A stretch of 64,000 nucleotides of DNA from Herbinix luporum (GTDB taxonomy: Bacteria; Bacillota; Clostridia; Lachnospirales; Lachnospiraceae): the NCBI RefSeq assembly GCF_900070325.1, contig NZ_LN879430.1, forward strand, positions 1,481,379 to 1,545,378. The letters are read 5' to 3'. Positions within the stretch are counted from its first letter, which is position 1, and the number at the start of each line of letters is the position of its first letter. Under the pieces are notes generated by a model that had not been told where the DNA came from, ran no database searches, and saw only the letters and a list, made by a program, of their open reading frames with translations. Shown piece by piece: positions 48,949-59,443 of this stretch. The translations under genes were made by a program, and so were the position numbers.

Positions 48949-48956
48949 CTTAAGTC

Positions 48957-49157
48957 TCAGCCACCTCCTATGAATTTAATAATCTCAATATTATCACCGC
49001 CGTTAATCAAAATACTGTCCCATTTTTCCTTATCAGGAATTTCATAATTATACTCAACAACAACCATGGAAGGATTGATCCCCTTGGAATTCAGCAAAGA
49101 TAAAATTGTCATTTCCTCGTCAATGATTTCTTCCCTTCCGTTTATCCTTACTTTCAT
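48957..49157 (-). CDS. thiS: Sulfur-carrier protein ThiS
   Basis: The gene encodes 66 residues, the usual size, with a beta-grasp pattern (MKVRINGREEIIDEEMTILS) and the required C-terminal di-glycine (KFIGGG), which is adenylated by ThiF and then thiocarboxylated. It donates sulfur for the thiazole ring made by ThiG. AAGGTGAC lies just upstream. It sits between the thiC stump and thiF in the operon. Confidence 0.9.
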   Translation of the reverse strand: MKVRINGREEIIDEEMTILSLLNSKGINPSMVVVEYNYEIPDKEKWDSILINGGDNIEIIKFIGGG

Positions 49158-49178
49158 CTGTCACCTTTCTCTCCTTTC

Positions 49179-49289
49179 TTATAAACTTAGCTCAAACTTG
49201 CTTTTATAAACCCAGTTCAGATTTACAAATTCCATTTCTTTTGTTAAAATTTCTTTTCTTGCAACATCTATTTGTGTTGTATATTTCAT
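49179..49289 (-). pseudogene. N-terminal stump of thiC inside the thiamine operon
   Basis: An ATG at 49289 directly follows the thiE stop with GGGGGAGAG upstream. The first 20 codons (MKYTTQIDVARKEILTKEME) match the beginning of ThiC, the hydroxymethylpyrimidine-phosphate synthase of more than 420 residues. The frame then ends as FVNLNWVYKSKFELSL. Almost the entire gene is missing, so an internal deletion removed thiC while leaving the operon in order. Confidence 0.65.
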
Positions 49290-49988
49290 TTACACACTCT
49301 CCCCCAGCTTGTGCCTGATATTTAAAATTTTTTGTTCAATGTTTTCGGCTCCGACTATTTCCGTAACCATGGCAACGCATTTTGCACCTCTTGAAATGAC
49401 TTCATCCATATTGCTTTCTTTTATTCCCCCAATGGCAACAAAGGGTATGTTAATGCTTTTCACCACGTAATCCAGATATTCCAGCCCAACAGGTTCACAA
49501 ACGTCCTTTTTTGTGTATGTCCTATAAATAGGTCCTACTCCAATATAATCGGCGCCTCTTCTGACGGCATCCTGAGCCTGCTCGGGGGAATGGGTTGAAA
49601 GGCCTATTATCATCTCACTGCCTACCAGTTCCCTTACTTTTTCCACCGGCAGATCATCCTGACCTAAATGTATGCCGTCAGCTTTTACAAGCATGGCCAG
49701 GTCAACGTCATCGTCAACTATGAATGTAACTCCAGCTCTTTTTGTAAGTTCCCGTATTTGCACACATTCATTGTACTTTTCCAGCATTTTTTTCTCTTTT
49801 TCCCTGTATTGAATTATTTTTACTCCTGCGTTTATAATGGCTTTTACTACCTCAATATTGCTCCTGCCTCTTGAATGTTCTTCAGAAGTCAGGCAATAGA
49901 GGCCTCTTATCGGTTTTCCACTCCTGGAAAAATCACTCTGTCTTTTATTCAGGTCCGAAGGCAATATATCAAATCTGTCCATAGCCAA
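49290..49988 (-). CDS. thiE: Thiamine-phosphate synthase
   Basis: The gene encodes 232 residues of a TIM-barrel enzyme that joins the thiazole phosphate with the pyrimidine pyrophosphate. Seen are IIQYREKEK (substrate-binding), FIVDDDVDLAMLVKADGIHL with the metal-binding Asp, GLSTHSPEQA, DYIGVGPIY and IGGIKESNM. The first 27 residues (FDILPSDLNKRQSDFSRSG) are longer than in most ThiE proteins. Order and spacing place it in the thiG-thiH-thiE-thiS-thiF operon. Confidence 0.9.
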   Translation of the reverse strand: MAMDRFDILPSDLNKRQSDFSRSGKPIRGLYCLTSEEHSRGRSNIEVVKAIINAGVKIIQYREKEKKMLEKYNECVQIRELTKRAGVTFIVDDDVDLAMLVKADGIHLGQDDLPVEKVRELVGSEMIIGLSTHSPEQAQDAVRRGADYIGVGPIYRTYTKKDVCEPVGLEYLDYVVKSINIPFVAIGGIKESNMDEVISRGAKCVAMVTEIVGAENIEQKILNIRHKLGESV

Positions 49989-50085
49989 TCTCCAATCTAT
50001 AAAAATTGATTTACATTGTAGTTAAAGCGTTAATGGCATAGTTGTTGCCAAGTGAAAGTATGCCTGCAGCAACAGCTTATTTCCA

Positions 50086-51189
50086 TTAGATAGCCTGCCA
50101 GTCTTTAAATACAGGCTGATATCCTTTCTTGTAAAGCATATCTTTTATTTCCTGTACGCTCCTGCCGTCAGATATGTCAAACTGCCCTTTCGTCTTTTGT
50201 TCAAGCACATATCCTCCTACTTCCGTAGACGACCCCGCTGACATCTTTGTTACCCCAAGCCCCACCAGGTTGTCGCGAAGCTCAGGTCGCTCTCTTGTTG
50301 ATATGGTAATTCCAACTCTGGGCATATAGAGTCTCAGAGCAAGCATAATTTGAACAAGTTTTCTGTCGCTGACTTCAAACCTGGGCTTGAAATGACCTAC
50401 ACATGGCCTTATACGAGGCAGGGACACGCTTATTTCAGTATCCGGGTACTTGTCCTGCAAGTAATGAGCATGCAGACCTGTAAAAAAAGCTTCACTTGTC
50501 ACATTTTCCAATCCCAACAGCGCACCGATTCCAACACTCCTCATTGATGCCATGCAGGCACGTTCGGGGGCATCAAGCCTGTATCTGTAATTATGTTTTG
50601 GGCCTTTAGGATGCAGCACTTTATATGTATCTTCGTTATATACCTCCTGGAACATTGTAAAACCGTCAACTCCGGCGTCAACCAGTTCTTTGTATTCGTG
50701 TAGTTCGAGAGGATATACTTCTATTGAAATTGAAGTAAAATATTTCTTTAAAATTTCAACACATTGTTTAATATACGATACAGGGCTGTGCTCTCTTGAC
50801 TCACCTGTTAAAATTAAAATATGCCTGTGGCCTGTAGATGAAATTGCTCTGGCTTCTTTTTCCACTTCCTTCATACTTAACTTCTTGCGGGCTATTTTGT
50901 TGTTATAATTAAATCCACAGTAAACGCATTGGTTGGTGCAGAAATTTGACAGATAAAGAGGAGTAAACATGAATATCACATTACCAAAATGCTGAATGGT
51001 AAGCTGCTGCGATTTTCTTGCCATTTCCTCCAAATACTTTCCTGCCGTATCAGAAAGCAGCGCCAGATAATCAATTTCATTAAGTATTTTTTTATTAATA
51101 ATTCTTAAAACGTCTTCGTCCTTTATGCTTGCAAGGAATTTTGAAAAATTAAAAACCCTGTATTCAAGATACTTTTCATAAAAGCTCAT
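50086..51189 (-). CDS. thiH: 2-iminoacetate synthase (radical SAM)
   Basis: The gene encodes 367 residues. ThiH cleaves tyrosine to give dehydroglycine (2-iminoacetate) for the thiazole ring. The radical SAM motif is [10 protein letters not shown] (about residues 84-93, CxxxCxxC), followed by [30 protein letters not shown] and [11 protein letters not shown]; the C-terminal region has [18 protein letters not shown]. It is complete, with AAAGGAAAGA before the ATG, and lies 51 bases after thiG. Confidence 0.92.
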   Translation of the reverse strand: MSFYEKYLEYRVFNFSKFLASIKDEDVLRIINKKILNEIDYLALLSDTAGKYLEEMARKSQQLTIQHFGNVIFMFTPLYLSNFCTNQCVYCGFNYNNKIARKKLSMKEVEKEARAISSTGHRHILILTGESREHSPVSYIKQCVEILKKYFTSISIEVYPLELHEYKELVDAGVDGFTMFQEVYNEDTYKVLHPKGPKHNYRYRLDAPERACMASMRSVGIGALLGLENVTSEAFFTGLHAHYLQDKYPDTEISVSLPRIRPCVGHFKPRFEVSDRKLVQIMLALRLYMPRVGITISTRERPELRDNLVGLGVTKMSAGSSTEVGGYVLEQKTKGQFDISDGRSVQEIKDMLYKKGYQPVFKDWQAI

Positions 51190-51240
51190 TTACAGACCTT
51201 CTTTCCTTTACCCTTTTTGTAACTTTCCTTATCCTTATTC

Positions 51241-52011
51241 TTAGTAGCACAAAAAGCCTGTTAAAGGTGATGATGCTTCAGCATATTCCTTTACTGCGCC
51301 TGTACCGGAAATATAAGCTGCCCTGCCTGCTTTAACTGCAAGGCTGAAGGCTTCAGCCATCATAACCGGATCTCCTGCAGTAGCAATAGCTGTATTCACC
51401 AGCACTGCAGCAGCCCCTATTTCCATTGCTTCAGCTGCATCTGACGGTTTACCAAGGCCTGCATCCACAATAACAGGAAGATCAATTTCATTGACCAGTA
51501 TCTTGACAAGTTCCCTTGTTTTAAGCCCCTTATTTGTGCCTATAGGAGCCCCAAGAGGCATTACGGCTGCTGCTCCTGCATCCCTGAGCCTTCTTGCCGC
51601 CATCAGGTCCGGGCACATGTATGGCAACACCACAAATCCTGCCCTGGCGAGTATTTCTGTTGCCTTTATTGTTTCCATGTTATCCGGCAGAAGGTATTTG
51701 TTATCAGAAATAACCTCAATTTTGATCCAGTTGCCACATCCCGCAGCTTGTGCCAACCTGGCAATTCTGACAGCTTCCTCAGCATTGCGGGCACCAGATG
51801 TATTCGGCATGATGATGCAACCCTCCGGAATATAATTCAGCATATTTTCCTCTTCTGAATCAAAATCGATCCTTCTTAAAGCAACAGTAACAACCTGCGC
51901 TCCTGAAACTTTGATTATCTCAGGAATGAGCTTGTTGGAAGAAAATTTCCCCGTACCTATAAAAAGCCTACTTTCTATTTTTCTTCCCCCGATGATTAAT
52001 TTATCACTCAT
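51241..52011 (-). CDS. thiG: Thiazole synthase
   Basis: The gene encodes 256 residues of a TIM-barrel enzyme that builds the thiazole phosphate from deoxyxylulose phosphate, iminoacetate and ThiS thiocarboxylate. Recognised parts are [41 protein letters not shown] with the Schiff-base lysine, [13 protein letters not shown] and [20 protein letters not shown]. First gene of the operon, directly behind the TPP riboswitch. AGGTTTAATATG gives a Shine-Dalgarno site close to the start. Confidence 0.93.
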   Translation of the reverse strand: MSDKLIIGGRKIESRLFIGTGKFSSNKLIPEIIKVSGAQVVTVALRRIDFDSEEENMLNYIPEGCIIMPNTSGARNAEEAVRIARLAQAAGCGNWIKIEVISDNKYLLPDNMETIKATEILARAGFVVLPYMCPDLMAARRLRDAGAAAVMPLGAPIGTNKGLKTRELVKILVNEIDLPVIVDAGLGKPSDAAEAMEIGAAAVLVNTAIATAGDPVMMAEAFSLAVKAGRAAYISGTGAVKEYAEASSPLTGFLCY

Positions 52012-52150
52012 ATTAAACCTCCAGTAAAAAATAATATTACTCTCATTGCCGCTTTGAATTGATTAATCTTCTATCCGGTCGCGTTTACCTTATCCGACAA
52101 AGTAAACATCTGTAAGGGAAACAAATTGGATAATCGTTGGAAGTACAATA

Positions 52151-52178
52151 AAAAAAGCTTACCATCATGGTAAGCTCT
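52151..52178 (-). terminator. Riboswitch-controlled terminator
   Basis: On the minus strand AGCTTACC pairs with GGTAAGCT around an ATGA-type loop, followed by TTTTTTT. It lies between the THI box and thiG, and so is the expression platform: with TPP bound, transcription should stop here. Confidence 0.85.
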
Positions 52179-52203
52179 AGTAACAAACACATATTTCTTT
52201 TTG

Positions 52204-52284
52204 CTTCCCTACGATGGTACTAACCATATCAGGTTCTGAGGGTTGAGATAATAATATCTCTCTCAGCCTTGCGGCACCCCTAGC
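52204..52284 (-). promoter_or_regulatory. TPP riboswitch (THI box)
   Basis: The minus strand shows the conserved elements GGGGTGCC, GGCTGAGA, ACCCTCAGAACCTGAT and CGTAGGGAA in the right order. These bind thiamine pyrophosphate. The aptamer sits about 190 bases before the thiG start and is followed by a terminator hairpin. Confidence 0.95.
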
Positions 52285-52399
52285 AGCAATATTGAGTTTT
52301 CACTTAAGGATTATACCATATCAGATTGCATTATTCAAATAATAATTCGATTTTTTTGTAAAAATTACCCTGTTACGCATATTTGCGGAAACTAATAAT

Positions 52400-52670
52400 T
52401 AGTATAGTGTTCTATTTGAACTTCATAGCTAGACGCCTGTTCCTCACTGTCTGTTGAAACCCGGCAATAAGCTGCTACCCTTAACTTTGGTTTTTCTTCA
52501 TCATTAACAGTATTACCTATGCGAATTTCTATTTGTCAGACCGGAGATTGCTTACACCTTCCTTCAGATTCGCATTCGCCCACGACACCTTTGGTGTTCG
52601 GCTATAGCTTTCCCACTACCGGGCGGTTAAGGGACTTTCATCCATTAGATTACGTCCATGCTGGACGCAC
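52400..52670 (-). mobile_element. Group II intron remnant, 5' part
   Basis: The minus strand begins GTGCGTCCAGC at 52670, as in the remnant at 42232, and continues with GGATGAAAGTCCC and a GGTAGTGGGAAAGC-type domain I core. It breaks off near 52400. No reverse transcriptase remains. The flanking DNA is a decayed AraC gene on one side and the riboswitch region on the other. Confidence 0.6.
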
Positions 52671-52749
52671 AATTATAAGGGACATCATACTGAAGCACAT
52701 ATAAGCGGTGATTGTCATTATATAGCTGACCACCGCTATTACCATACTT

Positions 52750-53018
52750 ATATATTGTTATACTTATAATGCCATTTATAAAAGGCTTTGATGAAATGTG
52801 TATAATTGGTCCATTTAATAAACAGCCTTCTGGCATACCAGGGAGAAAAATGCTATACTCTTGCCAAATCAGCCATGGTTATTTTTTTCATTAAGATGTG
52901 TTTCGATATAATCCTGCATTCGCTGTACAGCTAATATTTGATCCTCCTGAATTTGTTTACATCCTGCAGTTATAGAATAGCACTTTACCTGAAAAATTTT
53001 CTCGACCATTTTTGCCAT
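52750..53018 (-). pseudogene. AraC-family regulator remnant
   Basis: From an ATG at 53018 the frame gives QILAVQRMQDYIETHLNEK, the first helix of an AraC DNA-binding domain. A one-base shift restores ITMADLARV, a TAG, then HFSPWYARRLFIKWTNYT, the recognition helix of the first helix-turn-helix. It stops soon afterwards, with one frameshift, one internal stop and the second motif missing. Confidence 0.6.
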
Positions 53019-53069
53019 AAGAGATAAATTTCGTTTTATTCATCTAGCTTAAATTTAAAAATCTTTATA

Positions 53070-53938
53070 TCATCTTACATCATTTACATAATCTTTGATT
53101 TGTGACGTATACAATCGCTTATATTCACCATTCAAAGCCATTAAGCTTTCATGGTTGCCATATTCCACTATTCTGCCTTCTTTCATCACAATTATTTTAT
53201 CTGCAAATCTTACTGATGCCATTCTGTGGGTTACAATTACAGCAGTTTTATTTTTGCTTAAGCTTCTGATTTTTTCATAAATTTTAGTTTCTTCTATGGG
53301 ATCAATTGATGCTGTCGGTTCATCAAAAGCAATAAAATCAAATTTTCTGTAAATGCCTCTTCCTATCGCCACTTTCTGCCACTCCCCGCCTGACAGGTCA
53401 ATTCCTCCAAATTCTTTTGCCAGGAGGGTGTTTATGCCATTAAAAAATTTTTGGGAGTCCAAAACAAGACCAAAGTTAGCGACGGCATTATTCAGGTCTT
53501 CATAATTAAGGTCCTTTCTGGAAATCGAAATATTTTCCGCAAGAGTCGCAAGAGTCATGGCATAGTTCATATAATTTTGGAACACAGCAGTTTTCATTTC
53601 CTGATCTCCGCCAAAATATTCAATATCACCTTCATCCGGTTTATATAATCCCAATATCAATTTCACCAATGTAGATTTGCCGGAACCGTTTTCCCCCACT
53701 ATAGCAAGCACCTCCCCCGGCTTGATTTCCAGGGAAATGTTTTTCAAAGCCGGATCTTTGGCATTAGGATAAGTAAAACTTACATTGGAGAGTTTTTTGC
53801 AAAAGCCAGTATGATCCAATTCATACTCCGTATCATTTCCGGTATAAAAGTCAATAAAATATTTTACAGACCCCATACTTTCGGTTATGGTACCAAATTG
53901 GCGGGATACGGCTTCATCTATATTTGAATACTGGATAG
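53070..53938 (-). pseudogene. ABC exporter ATPase domain, cut by an IS3 element
   Basis: About 290 codons remain. The start of the visible frame (QYSNIDEAVSRQFGTITESM, then GSVKYFIDFY) is the typical end of an ABC exporter membrane domain, and the nucleotide-binding domain follows complete: Walker A VGENGSGKSTLVKLILG, Q-loop FQNYMNYAMTLA, signature DLSGGEWQKVAIGRG, Walker B FIAFDEPTAS and H-loop VTHRMASVRFAD. Roughly 300 residues of transmembrane domain are lost at the IS boundary near 53940. An internal ATG could give a soluble domain, but transport is impossible. Confidence 0.8.
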
Positions 53939-54002
53939 GCTATACTAAATAGGACAGTTTTTCTCCGAACATGATATAATAAAATTATTGGAGGAGAAAG
54001 AC

Positions 54003-55135
<1,133 letters not shown>

Positions 55136-55179
55136 ATATGATTATACCATTCACTTTTGATAAAAGCAATACTAAAAAA

Positions 55180-55209
55180 AGCCACCGTATATTAATATAA
55201 TCGGTGGCT
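55180..55209. terminator. Hairpin downstream of the IS3 element
   Basis: AGCCACCG pairs with CGGTGGCT across a 14-base AT loop. On the minus strand it is followed by TTTTTTT; on the plus strand by ATCTTTAT. It would terminate the recombinase remnant on the minus strand. Confidence 0.6.
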
Positions 55210-55219
55210 ATCTTTATAA

Positions 55220-55430
55220 TTATATTTCAACATCAATCACGACTCCAGGCTTAAATCCTATAATTAACTTATCATCAAAGACTGTCACTTTTCAATAATT
55301 CGCCTTACTAGCTCCTTACTAGCTCCGCTTTTACGCGTTACAAACTTCTTCTCGTTATTGTACAAGGTATTTAACTGCGCAAACATATTATTTACAGATT
55401 CAGTGTAGGCAGGAAACTGTTCATAGTAGT
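55220..55430 (-). pseudogene. C-terminal fragment, possibly of a serine recombinase
   Basis: The minus strand reads FAQLNTLYNNEKKFVTRKSG, then ASKELVRRIIEK. A missing A near 55292 causes a stop; after the shift it continues VTVFDDKLIIGFKPGVVIDV and ends at 55220. The ending looks like the last beta-hairpin of large serine recombinases. The first part overlaps the end of the VanZ gene region. The family assignment is tentative. Confidence 0.4.
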
Positions 55431-56410
55431 TACTCCCACCAATGCTTTATTTCTGCAATGCTAACATCCCATACTTTAGCGTTTCCAGTAACTATAATTT
55501 TAACGTCTTCTATTTCCCCATCAAAATACGACTTTACCTTCAATATATGTTTATCTTCATCTTTATCACTAAATTGAACCCACTCTTGTCCATTGATCAT
55601 AATCTTAACCGAGCCTTCATATACTTCATTGTCTGGAATACCACAATTAGCATAGAACCATAGACTTTTCTTTTCTAAATTAAATAAGTACTCTTTATCC
55701 ATTCCATCCTCGCTGCTAAACAAATTAAATTTGGGCTGTACCTTTTCCCCTAGCACAGTAAAGGTTGGAAGTTTTTTAGTTATTGCTGAGCTTGTATTTA
55801 TTTCGTTTAATGCTTGAATAGGTCCTACTTTTTTATTCACATTCACACCATAATCAATTGTTTCAGAAACAACCATAACTCCCACGATTAACATAAGCAT
55901 AGTTGCTGCTGATGCAACAAGTTTCTTAAAGTTAAGCTTAGAATAAAATCCTACTCTATATCCCACAAATCCTATCATTGCGCCTAATGTATTAGATATT
56001 ACGTCCATAATATCAAATGTACCCAAGAAAGTTAAAGATTGCAACACTTCTAAAAATAAAATCACTGATATAAATAATGCTATAAACTTTCTAAAACGCA
56101 CTGGATACATCAATGGAATTACTATTCCAAAAGGGATAAAGGCAGCAATGTTTCCAAAATCGTATAACCATGACATAGTTAGTTCTGGAAACCTTAGTGG
56201 GATTCCTTCTGGGACAATCATAAATGTATACTGATTATAATCGCTTCTTTGATCTATTCTATTAAACCCCAAGAACATGAAATACAATACTAAAATTGTA
56301 TATACAACGGTTCCTATAAGAATATATATACGTAATTTATCCTTCATAACCTCGGAACTATTCGCTAACACTTCATTGCCCTTTAGGATTTCTTCTTGTT
56401 CGTTTTTCAC
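55430..56410 (-). CDS. VanZ-family membrane protein with extra C-terminal domain
   Basis: The gene encodes 326 residues starting with GTG at 56410 (AAAGGAG upstream). Residues about 25-200 are the VanZ-like membrane region: four or five spans and the signature motifs LYDFGNIAAFIPFGIVIPLM, LEVLQ and FDIMDVISNTLGAMIGF. VanZ of Tn1546 gives low-level teicoplanin resistance. Residues about 215-326 form an added beta-rich, presumably external domain (WFYANCGIPDNEVYEGSVKI, VWDVSIAEIKHWWE). It lies beside a D,D-carboxypeptidase and a VanS-like kinase remnant, so it may belong to a dismantled van-like cluster. Confidence 0.75.
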   Translation of the reverse strand: MKNEQEEILKGNEVLANSSEVMKDKLRIYILIGTVVYTILVLYFMFLGFNRIDQRSDYNQYTFMIVPEGIPLRFPELTMSWLYDFGNIAAFIPFGIVIPLMYPVRFRKFIALFISVILFLEVLQSLTFLGTFDIMDVISNTLGAMIGFVGYRVGFYSKLNFKKLVASAATMLMLIVGVMVVSETIDYGVNVNKKVGPIQALNEINTSSAITKKLPTFTVLGEKVQPKFNLFSSEDGMDKEYLFNLEKKSLWFYANCGIPDNEVYEGSVKIMINGQEWVQFSDKDEDKHILKVKSYFDGEIEDVKIIVTGNAKVWDVSIAEIKHWWE

Positions 56411-56772
56411 AATCAAAATCTCCTTTCAAATAATATCACAGACTTTATCTCTTTTATTAGAGTATGACCCCCGGAGATGTGTATTCCACCTATCTTGTCA
56501 ACTCAACCTCTTGTCATCAAATAAATCTCATCAACCTACCCGTTATCTAATCTATCCACTCAACCCTACCACTTTTATGGCGATTGATATGCTTCCACGA
56601 ACTAAAAAGTAAGAATTTCCTAACATTGGTAACTCCGTTTTAATACCCGCATTTTACTCAATGTCGGTAAATCTTTTATATATGGGTATTTTTAAATTTC
56701 TATTTCTCCTCCCTACCGTGTTTTTGGCACTATCGGTAGGTGGAAACATATCAAAATCTTATGAAAAACTTA
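56411..56772. other. Intergenic stretch with inverted-repeat sequence
   Basis: These 362 bases have no gene that I can support. They contain the left copy of a repeat (56655-56752) whose inverted copy is at 61067-61135, including a self-complementary CCTACCG / CGGTAGG pair. Confidence 0.45.
56655..56752 (-). repeat. Inverted repeat, left copy
   Basis: Read on the minus strand it contains GATATGTTTCCACCTACCGA and TAGTGCCAAAAA, then TTTACCGACATTGAGTAAAA. The right copy at 61067-61135 shows the same two blocks in the same order with gaps. The copies face each other across 4.3 kb carrying the carboxypeptidase, the kinase remnant, an IS and the DUF262 remnant. Confidence 0.6.
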
Positions 56773-57747
56773 TTATTTCCCAATTCTATTGTATACAGCT
56801 AATGCATCGGTAATATTATATTGTTCAGAATAGATATCTCCTTTTGCACCAGCTGTAATCAATATATATTCTTGGTGACCCACTTTTGCAAGACTCGCAA
56901 GACACAGACCAGCTTCATCGGTATATCCAGTTTTCCCTCCTAAAATTTCTCCATCAATAATGTTTTGATTGTTGAGTTTTTCAAACATGGTATTGTTAAA
57001 GGTTATCCCTCCAGGGTGCTTATTCGTGGGTTGTGTGGAATGACGAGACGAAGTAAAAATTTCCCTGAAAGTATCATTTTGCAAAGCATAGCTTAGAAGA
57101 ACAGCCAGATCTTTCACTGTTGTGTAGTGGTTTTCATTGTGAAGTCCGGTGGTATTTTCAAAATGAGTGTTGTCCATCCCTAGATCTGCCGCCTTTTGAT
57201 TCATCATAGCTACAAAGTCCTGCTCCGAACCAGCAATCTGATCCGCAAGCCCAATACAAGCTTCTGCACCACTTGGAAGCATCACCCCGTATAAAAGGTC
57301 AATAGCCCTTACCTTCTCACCTGGCTGGAAACCGGCCATAGAAGCATTAGCACTGTAAAGACCATTAAAGGTATAGTGGGTAAGTTGTATTTCTTTCTGC
57401 AAATTTGTCAAATTTTCTATAGCAACAATAGCTGTCATCATTTTAGTCAATGAAGCAGGATAGATCTTTTCCTCGCTATTTTTTTGCATCAGAGTGGTTT
57501 GATCTTTTAAACGGATCAGAATCGCATTAGTACTGTTCAGTTTATCGGGAGATATAGAAATAGAGGAATCGGGTTCTATCTCTGACGAGGGAATAGGCGT
57601 TGTTTTATCGACATATTCTTTCTCAAACTCATGTTGGTTTCCCGGAGTAATGATGAATTTGAAAACAAAAGCAAAAACAACAACTATCAATAAAAATATT
57701 ACAAATTCGCGTATTCCTGACTTTTTCTTTTTTATTTTTCGTACCAT
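56773..57747 (-). CDS. Serine-type D-Ala-D-Ala carboxypeptidase (S11)
   Basis: The gene encodes 324 residues. A basic N-terminus and one membrane span (about 15-34) anchor it outside the cell. The penicillin-binding catalytic motifs are SLTK (99-102), SGA at 159-161 in place of the usual SGN, and KTG (272-274). These enzymes remove the terminal D-Ala from cell-wall stem peptides. Together with the adjacent VanS-like kinase this resembles the VanY(D) type, a PBP-like D,D-carboxypeptidase found in some glycopeptide-resistance clusters; a normal DacA role is also possible. GGAGG precedes the ATG. Confidence 0.8.
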   Translation of the reverse strand: MVRKIKKKKSGIREFVIFLLIVVVFAFVFKFIITPGNQHEFEKEYVDKTTPIPSSEIEPDSSISISPDKLNSTNAILIRLKDQTTLMQKNSEEKIYPASLTKMMTAIVAIENLTNLQKEIQLTHYTFNGLYSANASMAGFQPGEKVRAIDLLYGVMLPSGAEACIGLADQIAGSEQDFVAMMNQKAADLGMDNTHFENTTGLHNENHYTTVKDLAVLLSYALQNDTFREIFTSSRHSTQPTNKHPGGITFNNTMFEKLNNQNIIDGEILGGKTGYTDEAGLCLASLAKVGHQEYILITAGAKGDIYSEQYNITDALAVYNRIGK

Positions 57748-57838
57748 AATAAATACCTCCTTATTCTGCTTGAAATTATTTAACCACAGAACAAGAAGCT
57801 ATGTTGGAATTCAATCTTATGAACTTCTTAAGATTTTC

Positions 57839-58456
57839 TTAAGACGGAAGCTTTACTGTAAATGTAGTATTTTCCGGGTTGCTTTCTACAGAAATCGTTC
57901 CATTGTGAGCTGTGACAATTTCTTGTGCAATTGCCAAACCTAGCCCTGCTCCACCGGTGTTTGTGGAACGTGCAGAATCTAATCGGTAAAATTTTTCAAA
58001 AATAGTATCAAGCTTTGCCTGTGGGATTGGATTTCCCTGATTCATAAAAGTTATAACAATATTTTTATCCTGCTGCCCTGCAGAAATGTCAATGACACTA
58101 TTTTCATCGCTATAGGCTATGGCATTTTTCAGAATATTATTGAACACACGGGCTAATTTGTCTGCATCTCCCCACAGAGTGAGTCCGTCAGGTACATTGA
58201 CAGATATCTGCTTTCCCTGTGGAGTCAGCATTGGATAGAATTCATCTGCCATCTGCTGGAGCATGAACAGTAAATTTATTTTTTCTTTATTCAAAACAAT
58301 AGTTTGAAGATTGAATCTTGTGATCTCAAAAAACTCATTGATAAGCTGTTCTAATCGATAAGCTTTTTCCAAAGTAATACCGACATATTTTGCCTTCTGT
58401 TCAGGTGGCATATCAGGAGCCTCATCCAGTAGATTTAAGTATCCTATAACGGAGGT
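57839..58456 (-). pseudogene. VanS-like sensor kinase, N-terminal half lost
   Basis: The frame continues from 58456 (TSVIGYLNLLDEAPDMPPEQ) to 57839. It keeps the dimerisation end, the N box (NNILKNAIAYSDENSVIDIS), F box (FEKFYRLDSARST) and G box (GGAGLGLAIAQEIV), with segments such as LDSARSTNTGGAGLGLAI that strongly recall VanS of VanB/VanD/VanG-type operons. The sensor domain, both membrane spans and the phosphorylated His (in the HDLKTPL box that would precede TSVIG) are gone. Loss occurred within 20 bases of the end of the neighbouring IS element. It cannot signal. Confidence 0.8.
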
Positions 58457-58533
58457 GGACCTATGTCAATACTTTGGACACAAAAAGTTGAACTTTTTCT
58501 CCCTGCATAGCATTAATACGTAGTGAAAGATTT

Positions 58534-59394
58534 TTAAGCTGCAAGAGCCTCATCTTCAACCTGTTGTGGGGTTTTATAATCCAGTGCGCTATGCCTCCTT
58601 CTGCGGTTATACCAAGACTCAATATATTCGAATAGAGCTGCTCCAGCCTCTTCAAATGTATGATATGTATTTAGATATACTTCTTCCTTCTTCAATACTG
58701 AATGGAAGGACTCTATACAAGCGTTATCATAAGGATTTCCTTTTCTACTAAAGGAATGCTTCATATTTTTTTCTGTTATCATATCTTCAAATACAGTGCT
58801 TGTATATTGGCTGCCTAAATCGCTATGAAGAATAATACCTGTAGTATCTTTTACATTAATACATGCGTTTTCTACAGCCTTTTTAGCCAACTCGGCGGTT
58901 GCTTTTTTACCATACGAATAACCTATGATTTTTCTATTATATAAGTCCATAACGGATGCTAGGTAAGTCCAGCCTTCGCCTAGAACATGTATATATGTTA
59001 TGTCAGTAACCCATTTTTGATTTATTGTTGTAGCGTTAAAATCTTGATTCAGTATATTTTCTTTATCCTCAGGAATCTTACCCTGATTACTTTGATATTT
59101 ATATTTGCGTACCACAACACTGCGAAGACCAAACTTAGCCATATGTCTCTGCACTCTTTTGACTGAACAAGGGATACCAGCTTCTTCAAGGTCTCGCTGT
59201 ATCTTAATAGCACCATAACGTCCCTTGGACTGGTCATAGTAAAATTGAACTTCTTCACTAAATTTGTTGTATTCTATCTCTCTTTGAGATGTAATATGAT
59301 TAATTTCAGCATAGTAGGTACTACGAGGAAACTTAAGTACCTTACACATTTGTTTAATAGTATATTTATCAAGATTAGCTTGAATAAAGGACAC
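58534..59394 (-). CDS. IS3-family transposase OrfB
   Basis: The gene encodes 286 residues, with a GTG at 59394 as the first possible start, although the natural product is the frameshifted OrfAB. It contains the HTH_21 part (RYGAIKIQRDLEEAGIPCSV) and an rve domain with WVTDITYIHV, LHSDLGSQYTS and NACIESFHSVLKKEE giving the DDE triad. The C-terminus reads WYNRRRRHSALDYKTPQQVE. It seems intact. Confidence 0.9.
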   Translation of the reverse strand: MSFIQANLDKYTIKQMCKVLKFPRSTYYAEINHITSQREIEYNKFSEEVQFYYDQSKGRYGAIKIQRDLEEAGIPCSVKRVQRHMAKFGLRSVVVRKYKYQSNQGKIPEDKENILNQDFNATTINQKWVTDITYIHVLGEGWTYLASVMDLYNRKIIGYSYGKKATAELAKKAVENACINVKDTTGIILHSDLGSQYTSTVFEDMITEKNMKHSFSRKGNPYDNACIESFHSVLKKEEVYLNTYHTFEEAGAALFEYIESWYNRRRRHSALDYKTPQQVEDEALAA

Positions 59395-59443
59395 GTACTC
59401 AGCTATTGATTTTTGGCAAATATGGCAAAAGCCAACTTGTTGG

